DNA from: Mucilaginibacter sp.
GTDB taxonomy: Bacteria > Bacteroidota > Bacteroidia > Sphingobacteriales > Sphingobacteriaceae
Length of the DNA: 33,302 nt
Assembly: GCA_016763755.1 (NCBI GenBank)
Contig: JAESTD010000238.1
Location: 1 to 33,302, forward strand
Direction of reading: 5' to 3'
The notes below the pieces were generated by a model. That model worked only from the letters and a program-made list of their open reading frames with translations, was not told the DNA's origin and searched no databases. This document shows positions 14,869-22,086 of this stretch, piece by piece. Numbering within the stretch: position 1 is the stretch's first letter; each line of letters begins with the position of its first letter. A program made the position numbers and the translations under genes.

Positions 14869-15444
14869 ATGTTCAACAAACCTACATACGACGACCAAGA
14901 ATTTGAAAAGCTAAATCTTGCGGGTGTTAGCGCCAACCGTGTAGAGTTTCAAAGTTGTACTTTTAAGGGCTGCGATTTTAACGAAGCCAGCTTTATGCGT
15001 TGTAAATTCCTGGATTGCAGTTTTGAAGAATGCAACCTGTCTATGGTTAATCTTGAGGGTGCTACCTTAAATGATGTAAGTTTTAAAGGATGCAAGCTGA
15101 TGGGCCTCAACTTCAGCAAGTGCGATGATTTCCTGTTTAGTGTGGGTTTTGAAAATTGCATACTGGACTATGCATCCTTCGCGGCGAAAAAAATGGTAAA
15201 GACACTGTTCAAAAGGTCATCATTAAAAGAAGTAAGTTTTACACAAACCATCCTTACAGGATCAGCCTTTAGCGATTGCGATCTGGAGAATGCTGTATTT
15301 AGCCGTACGGATCTGTCATCTGTAAACTTTACCACCGCCTACAATTTTATCATCGACCCGGAAATAAATACGCTAAAGAATGCCGTATTTGCTGTAACAG
15401 GTTTAGAAAACCTGCTTACCCGGCATGGTATAAAAGTGGTTTAA
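14869..15444 (+). CDS. Pentapeptide-repeat protein
   Basis: A 191-residue protein made almost entirely of A(D/N)LxX-type pentapeptide repeats (about residues 25-165), such as CTFKG CDFNE ASFMR CKFLD CSFEE CNLSM VNLEG. These form a right-handed square beta-helix. Cys is frequent at the first position of the repeats. No signal peptide. Its size and start (YDDQEFEKLNLAG) resemble the McbG/Qnr group, which bind DNA gyrase, but Bacteroidota carry many such proteins without known resistance function. Gyrase binding is only a possibility. It ends 1 nt from the convergent DUF4920 gene. Confidence 0.85.
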   Translation: MFNKPTYDDQEFEKLNLAGVSANRVEFQSCTFKGCDFNEASFMRCKFLDCSFEECNLSMVNLEGATLNDVSFKGCKLMGLNFSKCDDFLFSVGFENCILDYASFAAKKMVKTLFKRSSLKEVSFTQTILTGSAFSDCDLENAVFSRTDLSSVNFTTAYNFIIDPEINTLKNAVFAVTGLENLLTRHGIKVV

Positions 15445-15445
15445 T

Positions 15446-15910
15446 TTATTTATCAATCATCAGCCCCTGCACTTCAAACGTGATGCGCTCTTTGGGATTC
15501 ACTTTTGCCTGATGCTGCTTTTTGCCTGTGGCCGTATCGCCTGCCAAATGTTGGGCGTCATCGGCTATCAACTGGCGCTGGGCTACACCCTCAATTATAA
15601 CGATGCGGCCTGCAATAGCAGTTGGCAGCTTTATATTATAATCGGCAAAGTGAGCTTCAATAATACGCCCGTTGCCTGCATCAATATTAAACCATCCGCC
15701 CTGCTCTTTCTTAACTTTTAACACCTTCCCTACAATAGCCGTTGTTTGGCGGATCTTCCCACCCATCAGCGTTTCAATTTTAGCTGCAGGTACAGGCGGA
15801 ACATCCTTTGGCTTTTTACCAAACACCATTCCGTGTGGCAGCGCGGTTGGCTTTTGTGCGAATGACTGCATGCTGCAGAATATCAGAAGTAACAGGGCCA
15901 GCTTTTTCAT
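15446..15910 (-). CDS. DUF4920 domain protein, exported
   Basis: A 154-residue protein with signal peptide (MKKLALLLLIFCSMQSFAQ) and one DUF4920 domain (about 40-153) with an OB-like beta pattern: TAIVGKVLKVKKEQGGWFNIDAGNGRIIEAHFADYNIKLP and IVIIEGVAQRQ. Start taken at ATG 15910, since the frame extends only to a TTG directly before it. The Cys in the signal region has no lipobox, so it is probably periplasmic, not a lipoprotein. Function unknown. Divergent from rnhB; a perfect inverted repeat (15939-15963) sits between. Confidence 0.8.
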   Translation of the reverse strand: MKKLALLLLIFCSMQSFAQKPTALPHGMVFGKKPKDVPPVPAAKIETLMGGKIRQTTAIVGKVLKVKKEQGGWFNIDAGNGRIIEAHFADYNIKLPTAIAGRIVIIEGVAQRQLIADDAQHLAGDTATGKKQHQAKVNPKERITFEVQGLMIDK

Positions 15911-15938
15911 CAATAGTTAAACAGCGCCGCAAGCCATT

Positions 15939-15963
15939 GGTTTAAACTCTTTTATTTTAAACC
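15939..15963. promoter_or_regulatory. Inverted repeat GGTTTAAA-N9-TTTAAACC
   Basis: A perfect 8-bp inverted repeat with a 9-nt spacer, between the divergent DUF4920 and rnhB genes and just upstream of the rnhB -33 box (15968-15970). It has operator-like geometry; no regulator identified. Confidence 0.45.
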
Positions 15964-15967
15964 GAAC

Positions 15968-15998
15968 TTGCAGCCATGCTATAGGTTTTTGATATTTG
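15968..15998 (+). promoter_or_regulatory. Promoter of rnhB (TTG-N20-GATATTTG)
   Basis: TTG (15968-15970), 20 nt, then GATATTTG (15991-15998), one mismatch from TAnnTTTG, ending 8 nt before ATG 16007. The TTG at 15968 is therefore a promoter element, not a start codon. Confidence 0.55.
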
Positions 15999-16006
15999 CA
16001 TATCAC

Positions 16007-16657
16007 ATGAAGAAGGAAAAGCAGAAGAAGGTGACGATTGAGCAGGAACGCAGGGTTCTATTGGCAAGATACCAGCACGAACTAATTGAAGCGGGGTGCG
16101 ACGAGGCCGGTCGTGGTTGCCTTGCCGGGCCTGTTTTTGCCGCTGCCGTTATACTGCCTCATGATTTTGATCACCACCTGCTTAATGATTCGAAACAGCT
16201 TACCGAAGAAGTACGCTACCAACTCCGTACCGAAATAGAGGCAAAAGCTATTGCCCATGCCGTGGCCTGGTGCGATAACCACGAGATAGATCAGATCAAT
16301 ATCCTCAACGCATCATTCCTGGCTATGCACCGCGCTATCGAGAAACTGCACATGCAACCTCAGTTTTTAATTATCGACGGCAACCGCTTTAATAAATATG
16401 GCGACATGCCCCATAAGTGTATCATTGAAGGCGATGCTAAATACTTCAGCATTGCGGCGGCATCCATCCTGGCCAAAACCTACCGGGATGATTACATGAA
16501 GCAGATAGCCGCCGAACACCCTGAGTATAACTGGCATTCTAATAAAGGCTATCCTACTATTGCGCATCGCAAAATGGTTCTGGAAATAGGCCCCACGCCA
16601 TACCATCGTAAAAGTTTTAAGGTTACCAACCCGCAACTGCTTATTTTTGAAGAGTAG
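16007..16657 (+). CDS. rnhB: Ribonuclease HII
   Basis: Cleaves RNA in RNA-DNA hybrids and at single ribonucleotides in DNA. The 216-residue protein has the DEAGRG motif with Asp32 and Glu33 (EAGCDEAGRGCLAGP), Asp124 in FLIIDGNRF, and the ASILAKTYRD motif with Asp161, the four catalytic acids. The GYPT motif (SNKGYPTIAH) also fits. The start is at ATG 16007, giving MKKEKQKKVTIEQE; the frame opens at TTG 15968 but that is part of the promoter. No neighbours are coupled; 57 nt separate it from the glycosyltransferase. Confidence 0.95.
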   Translation: MKKEKQKKVTIEQERRVLLARYQHELIEAGCDEAGRGCLAGPVFAAAVILPHDFDHHLLNDSKQLTEEVRYQLRTEIEAKAIAHAVAWCDNHEIDQINILNASFLAMHRAIEKLHMQPQFLIIDGNRFNKYGDMPHKCIIEGDAKYFSIAAASILAKTYRDDYMKQIAAEHPEYNWHSNKGYPTIAHRKMVLEIGPTPYHRKSFKVTNPQLLIFEE

Positions 16658-16714
16658 GTTGGCATTTGGTGTTTAGGTTTAATAACTTTACGGCAAACCA
16701 TCTGACCTCCTGCT

Positions 16715-17911
16715 TTGAGAATACTTATTTTAACGCATCGCGCACCGTTTCCGCAAAATGGCGGATATCCGATTGTGGTAGGCAATACCATAAAAGGACT
16801 GGTTGGGCTTGGTCATGAGGTTACGCTGCTCTCGCTCAATGTTAAAAAACACTCCAGCCAATACGAGCGTGACGCTCTATTGGACAAGATCACTTATCTC
16901 GAATACGATATCGATACCCGTGTTACCATGGTTGAAGCCGTAAGTAACCTGTTCACCAACAACTCTTACAACATAGAGAAATACTACAATGCCGGTTTCG
17001 AGAAATTATTATTCAGGAACCTGGTGGATAATGAGTACGATATTATCCAGTTAGAGGGAATTTTTGTAGCGCCCTATCTGAGCATCATCCGCAAAAATTC
17101 AAAAGCTAAGATCATTTTCAGGGCACATAACATTGAGCACCAGGTTTGGGAAAAACTCGCGCAGCAAAAAAGTGACCCCTTTAAAAAATGGTACTTGAAG
17201 CTGCTGGCCAAACGCATTAAAAATTACGAATTAAGCCTGCTTAACTCCTTTGATGGCATTGTGGCTTTTACGGGGCAGGATAAGCAGTCATTCGTGTCTT
17301 TCGGTGCACGTACGCCAATTACAGTACTGCCTATCGGGGTTGATCTGTCACGGTATAAACCAAATTTTAATAAAACCGATTTCTCCAGTCTGTTCTTCCT
17401 TGGTTCCTTAGATTGGTTACCCAACCGCGAGGGTGTTGAGTGGTTTATGGATAACTTTCACAAGGAACTAACCGACGGAGATTTAAAAGCGAAGCTCTAT
17501 GTAGCCGGTCATAATATACCCGAGGAGTATGATGACTATGAAGTATTAGGCAAGGTGTTCATTCATGGCGAAGTAGATGATGCGCTGGAGTTCGTGAACA
17601 GCAAAGCTATTATGATAGTGCCGCTGCTATCCGGCGGGGGCATGCGTGTAAAAATTGTTGAAGGGATGGCTATGCAAAAATGTATTATCTCCACCTCTTT
17701 GGGTGCCGAGGGGATCAACATAGAAAACGGCGAGAACATCATTATAGCCAATAACGTGGATGAGTTTCATGAAGCCCTCAAAAAATGCATTTTTGATGAA
17801 TACCATTGTCGCCGCATAGGAGAAAACGCCCGTAAACTGGTAGAAGCCCAACACGATGTAAATGTGATTACTCCCAAATTGGTTGATTTTTACGAAACTG
17901 TTTTGAAATAG
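16715..17911 (+). CDS. GT4-like glycosyltransferase with TTG start
   Basis: A 398-residue GT-B glycosyltransferase of family GT4 type. It begins MRILILTHRAPFPQNGGYPIVVGN, the typical first beta strand and loop, then FRAHNIEHQVW (about 135-145), FLGSLDWLPNREGVEWF (228-244) and the C-terminal sugar-nucleotide site VPLLSGGGMRVKIVEGMAM (302-320, Glu316). The start is TTG 16715: an in-frame stop at 16703-16705 precludes any earlier start, and the next ATG (codon ~72) would remove the first strand. A -7-like TAACTTTA (16683-16690) precedes it. The donor and acceptor (surface polysaccharide, glycolipid) cannot be told. Confidence 0.88.
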   Translation: MRILILTHRAPFPQNGGYPIVVGNTIKGLVGLGHEVTLLSLNVKKHSSQYERDALLDKITYLEYDIDTRVTMVEAVSNLFTNNSYNIEKYYNAGFEKLLFRNLVDNEYDIIQLEGIFVAPYLSIIRKNSKAKIIFRAHNIEHQVWEKLAQQKSDPFKKWYLKLLAKRIKNYELSLLNSFDGIVAFTGQDKQSFVSFGARTPITVLPIGVDLSRYKPNFNKTDFSSLFFLGSLDWLPNREGVEWFMDNFHKELTDGDLKAKLYVAGHNIPEEYDDYEVLGKVFIHGEVDDALEFVNSKAIMIVPLLSGGGMRVKIVEGMAMQKCIISTSLGAEGINIENGENIIIANNVDEFHEALKKCIFDEYHCRRIGENARKLVEAQHDVNVITPKLVDFYETVLK

Positions 17912-17935
17912 CCCAACCCCTGCTGCTATTTTTCC

Positions 17936-17943
17936 TATTTTTG
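17936..17943 (+). promoter_or_regulatory. -7 motif TATTTTTG of gcvT
   Basis: A perfect TAnnTTTG box 19 nt before ATG 17963, downstream of the glycosyltransferase stop. No good -33 box at the expected distance. Confidence 0.5.
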
Positions 17944-17962
17944 CCCCAAGTAAATTTGTTTG

Positions 17963-19042
17963 ATGAAGAATACAGCGTTAACATCCGTACATGTCAATTT
18001 AGGTGCTAAAATGGTGCCCTTTGCAGGTTATAATATGCCCGTGCAATATGCAGGCGTAAATGTTGAACACGATACCGTACGCAAAAGCGTTGGTGTTTTT
18101 GACGTAAGCCATATGGGCGAGTTTATCCTGAAAGGAGAAAACGCACTTGACCTGATACAACGTGTTACCAGTAATGATGCTGCTAAACTCTACGATGGCA
18201 AAGTGCAGTACTCTTGCCTGCCAAACGAAGATGGTGGCATTGTTGACGACCTCTTGGTTTACCGTATTGACGATAAAACCTACATGCTGGTAGTTAATGC
18301 ATCGAATATAGAAAAAGACTGGAACTGGATCTCTAAATTCAATACCCAAGGTGTGGAGATGAAAGATATCTCAGATCGCACCTCACTACTGGCCGTGCAA
18401 GGCCCAAAAGCTGCAGATGCTCTGCAAAGCCTTACGGATATCGACTTAGGCTCGATGGAGTACTACACGTTCACTAAAGGCAAATTTGCCGGTATTGATA
18501 ACGTAGTAGTTTCGGCGACAGGCTATACCGGCGCAGGTGGTTTTGAGCTTTATTTTGATAACGAACATGCCGACCATATCTGGAACGAGGTATTTAAAGC
18601 AGGCGAGCCTTTCGGTATTAAACCTATCGGTTTGGCAGCCCGCGATACATTACGTTTGGAAATGGGTTTTTGCCTATACGGTAATGATATTGACGATGCC
18701 ACGTCGCCATTAGAAGCCGGCCTGGGTTGGGTAACTAAATTCACTAAGGAGTTTACTAACTCTGAGGCGTTACAACAGCAAAAACAAGCCGGTGTTGGCC
18801 GCAAGTTGATCGGTTTTGAAATGATAGACCGCGGTATTCCCCGCCATGATTATGCTATTGTTGATGCCGATGGCAACACCATTGGTAAAGTAACATCGGG
18901 CACTCAATCACCATCGTTGCAAAAAGCAATTGGTTTAGGTTACGTAGAAACTGCATTCGCCAAAGAAGGTACCGATATCTACATCAGCATCCGCGATAAT
19001 AAAGTAAAAGCCAAGGTGGTTAAACCGCCGTTTTATAAATAG
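17963..19042 (+). CDS. gcvT: Aminomethyltransferase, T protein of the glycine cleavage system
   Basis: It takes the aminomethyl group from lipoylated H protein to tetrahydrofolate, giving 5,10-methylene-THF and ammonia. The 359-residue protein has the family start [22 protein letters not shown] (about 46-54), the folate-binding Asp95 in [26 protein letters not shown] and the C-terminal [12 protein letters not shown]. Start at ATG 17963; the TTG at 17960 directly before it is not used. The rest of the system (gcvH, gcvP) is not in the window, as is usual in Bacteroidota. Followed by a hairpin region that may control comB. Confidence 0.95.
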   Translation: MKNTALTSVHVNLGAKMVPFAGYNMPVQYAGVNVEHDTVRKSVGVFDVSHMGEFILKGENALDLIQRVTSNDAAKLYDGKVQYSCLPNEDGGIVDDLLVYRIDDKTYMLVVNASNIEKDWNWISKFNTQGVEMKDISDRTSLLAVQGPKAADALQSLTDIDLGSMEYYTFTKGKFAGIDNVVVSATGYTGAGGFELYFDNEHADHIWNEVFKAGEPFGIKPIGLAARDTLRLEMGFCLYGNDIDDATSPLEAGLGWVTKFTKEFTNSEALQQQKQAGVGRKLIGFEMIDRGIPRHDYAIVDADGNTIGKVTSGTQSPSLQKAIGLGYVETAFAKEGTDIYISIRDNKVKAKVVKPPFYK

Positions 19043-19064
19043 GCGCGTAGCGCCGTCATTATAT

Positions 19065-19110
19065 CATTGGGTCATTGAGTCATTATTTGACCGATGACCC
19101 AATGTTTTTT
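19065..19110 (+). terminator. Hairpin with T6 tract between gcvT and comB
   Basis: CATTGGGTCAT (19065-19075) pairs perfectly with ATGACCCAATG (19094-19104), an 18-nt loop, followed by TTTTTT (19105-19110). It has terminator form. The 5' arm can instead pair with 19113-19131 (18 Watson-Crick pairs and one G-U), so this may be a conditional structure upstream of comB. Confidence 0.6.
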
Positions 19111-19112
19111 CC

Positions 19113-19142
19113 AATGACTCAATGACTCAATGACCAATGACT
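19113..19142. repeat. Tandem near-copies of AATGACTC that include the comB start codon
   Basis: AATGACTC (19113-19120), AATGACTC (19121-19128), AATGACC (19129-19135) and AATGACT (19136-19142) lie in tandem. The ATG of comB (19137-19139) is within the last copy. The first copies can pair with 19066-19084. Confidence 0.6.
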
Positions 19143-19850
19143 AATTTAGACGTTTGCCTCACTCCCGCTCTTATCCCATTATATAGTGTATCAGATTATA
19201 TAGTGGTGGTAATCGATATTTTTCGTGCTACTTCTTCTATTTCTTATGGGATAGAGAACGGCGCCGAGGCCATTATACCGGTTGCAGAGGTTGAAGAATG
19301 TGCCGCCTACCGCCAAAAGGGAGTTGATTACCTTTTGGCTGCAGAGCGCAACGGCGAAGTAGTTGATGGTTTTGATTTCGGCAACTCCCCATTTTCTTAC
19401 ACGGCTGAAAAGGTGTCTGGTAAAACCGTGGTGTTAACCACTACCAATGGCACGCACGCTTTACATTTATCGCGAAGTGCAAAACGGGTTGCTATTGGCT
19501 CATTCCTGAACCTGACCGCTCTTTGCAATTGGCTGAAAACCCAGCATGAGAACATCCTGTTGGTTTGTGCAGGATGGAAAAACAACTTTAACCTTGAGGA
19601 TACCCTTTTTGCCGGTGCCGTTATAGAACAACTAAAAACCGAAGGTTTCACTTTAGATGACCCCGCTATTGCAGCCAATGATCTTTTCCAGTTGGGCAAA
19701 AACGATATCAGTCAGTACCTCAGTAAAACCTCGCATGGCGAGCGTTTAAAAAAGCTGGGTATTGAAAAAGATATCGAATTTTGCCTCCAGGTTGATCTCA
19801 CCACTGCCATACCGGTACTGGAAGGTGAGCGACTGATAAAATTGGTTTAA
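19137..19850 (+). CDS. comB: ComB-type 2-phosphosulfolactate phosphatase
   Basis: The ComB family removes phosphate from (R)-2-phospho-3-sulfolactate in coenzyme M-type sulfonate biosynthesis. The 237-residue protein has the family motifs DIFRATSSI (about 27-35), ERNGEVVDGFDFGNSP (70-85), TTTNGT (101-106) and DTLFAG (about 155). No comA, comC or other pathway gene is in the window. The true substrate in this organism may be different; sulfonates such as sulfolactate or sulfonolipid precursors are options. It is 94 nt downstream of gcvT through an unusual hairpin region, and its stop overlaps the stop of the convergent DUF4349 gene by 4 nt. Confidence 0.85.
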   Translation: MTNLDVCLTPALIPLYSVSDYIVVVIDIFRATSSISYGIENGAEAIIPVAEVEECAAYRQKGVDYLLAAERNGEVVDGFDFGNSPFSYTAEKVSGKTVVLTTTNGTHALHLSRSAKRVAIGSFLNLTALCNWLKTQHENILLVCAGWKNNFNLEDTLFAGAVIEQLKTEGFTLDDPAIAANDLFQLGKNDISQYLSKTSHGERLKKLGIEKDIEFCLQVDLTTAIPVLEGERLIKLV

Positions 19851-20761
19851 GCCTCGATCTGCGCCCTGCGGCTTTTGCGCCAGCGTTTGACAATAAACCA
19901 GGCAACCGCTCCTGCAATAACAAACGGCCATACGGCTATCAATCCGAAAAATAAAGATTGCAAACCATCCATACCATTGCTTAGTGCCATCTTCAATTTA
20001 TAACCAAATCCGTTACCGGCATTAACCTGCTTTGGCTGGGTAGTGTAAAAGGTGATATTGAGTGAACTAAACTGCACCTGTTTGCTCATGTAGTTAAGTT
20101 GAGATTGGGTCGATTCTATATCACTGCGGATCTCAGTGAGTTTGGCTTCAATATCCAGCAGATCGCGCATTTTGCCGGCGCGGTTAAGCAGATTAAGGTA
20201 GCGTTTCTCTAATTCGAGTTTATTGTTCAGTCGTGCTTTGGTATCAATGTACTCGGTAGTTACATCCCTAACGCGGATGTTCTTCTGATCTATCTTGGTA
20301 GCCGTGCCTGATACACTGTTTAAAAAAGCGTCAAAATTGGCGGCCGGGATACGAATATCTAATACATATTCCTTTCGGTTCTCATCGCCATTAACTGTCT
20401 CGCTGTCGTTTTCGGCATAGCCGCCCAAGCTTTTCAGGCTGGTCATTATCTGTTTGCGGGTTTGGGCAACGTAGGCGGTCTCGAAACTGATTTCGCCTTC
20501 TTTGATGATTTTCTTATCTGCTACAACAACCGGCGTTTTATTATCACCACCAATAAACTGCGGTGCTTCTTCTACTGAAGTGTAAACTTGGTTGGCTTCG
20601 GCATCAGCTTTAATAGCGGGAGCCTTAAATGCCATCTCTTTTGCCTTCTCTCTCGGCGGAGCCGGCAAAACCACTTCCTGTACTGATAATCTCTCGGGTT
20701 GCTTTTGATTACATGCCAGCACCACCAGTGCCAGCAATGAAAGGATAAAGTATTTTTTCAT
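19847..20761 (-). CDS. DUF4349 lipoprotein with C-terminal membrane helix
   Basis: A 304-residue protein with a lipoprotein signal (LVVLAC, Cys17), so lipid-anchored in the periplasm. The DUF4349 core runs from about 80 to 240: KIIKEGEISFETAYVAQTRK, YVLDIRIPAANFDAFL, then a long coiled-coil helix (about 170-228) that ends in SLNITFYTTQP. A membrane helix (about 268-291, LFFGLIAVWPFVIAGAVAWFIV) and a basic tail follow. Such proteins are of unknown function, perhaps envelope scaffolds. The promoter is a TTTG-N21-TAAATTTG. It overlaps comB by 4 nt at the 3' end. Confidence 0.88.
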   Translation of the reverse strand: MKKYFILSLLALVVLACNQKQPERLSVQEVVLPAPPREKAKEMAFKAPAIKADAEANQVYTSVEEAPQFIGGDNKTPVVVADKKIIKEGEISFETAYVAQTRKQIMTSLKSLGGYAENDSETVNGDENRKEYVLDIRIPAANFDAFLNSVSGTATKIDQKNIRVRDVTTEYIDTKARLNNKLELEKRYLNLLNRAGKMRDLLDIEAKLTEIRSDIESTQSQLNYMSKQVQFSSLNITFYTTQPKQVNAGNGFGYKLKMALSNGMDGLQSLFFGLIAVWPFVIAGAVAWFIVKRWRKSRRAQIEA

Positions 20762-20783
20762 AATATAAATTGATTGGCTGGAT

Positions 20784-20816
20784 CAAATTTACATTATAAA
20801 ATTTTGATAAAACAAA
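20784..20816 (-). promoter_or_regulatory. Promoter of the DUF4349 gene (TTTG-N21-TAAATTTG)
   Basis: On the minus strand TTTG (20813-20816), 21 nt, then a perfect TAAATTTG (20784-20791), 22 nt before the ATG. Its -33 box is next to an 8-bp inverted repeat (20805-20812 with 20846-20853) in a very AT-rich gap. Confidence 0.6.
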
Positions 20817-20872
20817 TAAAACAGAATTATATTTTGTTTTTATAATTTTATCAGACTTATATTTTGAGTATT

Positions 20873-21199
20873 TCACTTTAACTTATCATTGTTTTTATGC
20901 CTGTCGGCGTCGCGGATGCTTTTCTTATCCAGGTTTTTCTCCAGCGCATCCGTCAAGTCGATACCGGTTTGGTTAGCCAGGCATATCAGCACAAAAAGTA
21001 CATCGGCCATTTCATCGGCAAGGTTTACTTCAGTATCCGATTTTTTGAACGATTGCTCACCGTACTGCCGGGCCATAATCCGCGCCACCTCACCAACCTC
21101 TTCCATTAAAATGGCCGTGTTGGTCAATTCGTTAAAATAACGTACCCCTGTTGTTTTGATCCAGTTATCTACAAGATGCTGCGCCTGCTTAATTTCCAT
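20873..21199 (-). CDS. MazG-like nucleotide pyrophosphohydrolase
   Basis: A 108-residue all-alpha NTP pyrophosphohydrolase of the single-domain MazG type. Metal-binding acidic motifs E33-EVGE37 and D62-EMAD66 are the family signature. It would hydrolyse (d)NTPs to monophosphates plus pyrophosphate, removing damaged or excess nucleotides. Cytoplasmic. It lies 111 nt of AT-rich DNA before the DUF4349 gene, and a -7-like TAATATTG (21204-21211) precedes it. Its exact substrate cannot be told. Confidence 0.88.
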   Translation of the reverse strand: MEIKQAQHLVDNWIKTTGVRYFNELTNTAILMEEVGEVARIMARQYGEQSFKKSDTEVNLADEMADVLFVLICLANQTGIDLTDALEKNLDKKSIRDADRHKNNDKLK

Positions 21200-21216
21200 A
21201 AAGCAATATTACGAAA

Positions 21217-21310
21217 AAGCCCCACCCAAACCCTCCCCGAAAGGGAGGGCTTAAAAATATTCTTTCTTGCTCCCTCTCCTTCGGAGAGGACTGGGGAGAG
21301 GCTTCTTCCC
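21217..21310. repeat. Two C-rich palindromic intergenic repeats in tandem (copies 3 and 4)
   Basis: The first hairpin is CCCTCCCC GAAA GGGAGGG, with AAGCCC...GGGCTT ends. The second is CCTCTCC TTCG GGAGAGG with a further GGGGAGAGG. Same family as those at 2705 and 14811. They lie between the MazG-like and pdeM genes, which point away from each other. Confidence 0.75.
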
Positions 21311-21320
21311 ACAAAACCCT

Positions 21321-21328
21321 TATCTTTG
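21321..21328 (+). promoter_or_regulatory. -7 motif TATCTTTG of pdeM
   Basis: A perfect TAnnTTTG box that ends 8 nt before ATG 21337; the mRNA leader would be a few nucleotides only. The -33 region lies in the C-rich repeat and shows no clean TTG. Confidence 0.5.
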
Positions 21329-21336
21329 CCCCAAAT

Positions 21337-22002
21337 ATGACGATAAGTGCGGGTACCCCTTTCCGGTTTTTAGATCAGGATCTTTTATTGCTGCCACAGA
21401 AAGCCATTTACTGGGAACAAGAAAAGGCCCTGATAGCTGCTGATGTACATTTTGGCAAAGTGGGGCATTTCCGTAAAGCAGGCATTGCCATTCCGCGTAA
21501 CATGGAACAAGATGACCTGGCGGTACTTTCAGACCTTATTTACGAGCACCAACCTAAAAAGATCTATTTTCTGGGCGACCTTTTCCACAGCGATATGAAT
21601 AACGATTGGGATTGGTTTGTACTTTGGCGTAGTCAGTTCCCTAAGGTTGATATCATCCTGATAAAAGGCAATCACGATATCATCAGCGATAAACATTACA
21701 CCAATCTTGGGGTCACTTTGCACAAAGAACTGGCGATAGGTCCATTCCTGATGCTGCACCACCCGCTTACTGATGCTACGCAAAAAGCTAACGGGGGTTA
21801 CGTTCTTTGTGGGCACATCCACCCTGGTGTAAATTTGGTTGGCCGGGGCAGGCAGAGCGTTACCTTGCCTTGTTTTGCATTCGGGAAAAATCAGGCCATA
21901 CTGCCTTCTTTTGGTAAATTTACCGGCAGGGTGGCCATCCTGAGCCATAAAACCGATCGCATTTTTGGTGTGTTGAAAGACAAGGTTATCGCCATAGGCT
22001 AA
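21337..22002 (+). CDS. pdeM: PdeM-type metallophosphoesterase
   Basis: A 221-residue calcineurin-like phosphoesterase of the ligase-associated PdeM type, named for genes near DNA ligase in repair clusters. Metal motifs are in order: D36-VH38 (ALIAADVHFGK), G80-D81-LFHS, G111-NHD114, H141 (MLHHPL) and G159-H-I-H162. The start MTISAGTPFRFLDQDLLLLPQKAIYW matches the family's N-terminus. The usual ligase, exonuclease and helicase partners are not within the window, so here it is an orphan. The name follows the family; nuclease activity is not shown. Confidence 0.88.
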   Translation: MTISAGTPFRFLDQDLLLLPQKAIYWEQEKALIAADVHFGKVGHFRKAGIAIPRNMEQDDLAVLSDLIYEHQPKKIYFLGDLFHSDMNNDWDWFVLWRSQFPKVDIILIKGNHDIISDKHYTNLGVTLHKELAIGPFLMLHHPLTDATQKANGGYVLCGHIHPGVNLVGRGRQSVTLPCFAFGKNQAILPSFGKFTGRVAILSHKTDRIFGVLKDKVIAIG

Positions 22003-22033
22003 TTTTGATTGATTACAAATTCAATATAACTAC

Positions 22034-22063
22034 TTGTTTTTCTACTGGTTATTCGTAACTTGA
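22034..22063 (+). promoter_or_regulatory. Promoter of the CBS-pair gene (TTG-N19-TAACTTGA)
   Basis: TTG (22034-22036), exactly 19 nt, then TAACTTGA (22056-22063), two mismatches from TAnnTTTG. It starts 31 nt before ATG 22087. Confidence 0.45.
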
Positions 22064-22086
22064 GGTTCCAATAAACCTGAGTTGAT

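Noticed and set aside
14869..15444. Calling the pentapeptide protein a quinolone-resistance gene (qnr)
   Set aside because: Repeats alone are not enough; the family is broad in Bacteroidota and no Qnr loop features can be confirmed.
19065..19142. Glycine riboswitch around gcvT
   Set aside because: The region is downstream of gcvT, and the 51 nt before gcvT is too short; no glycine aptamer core.
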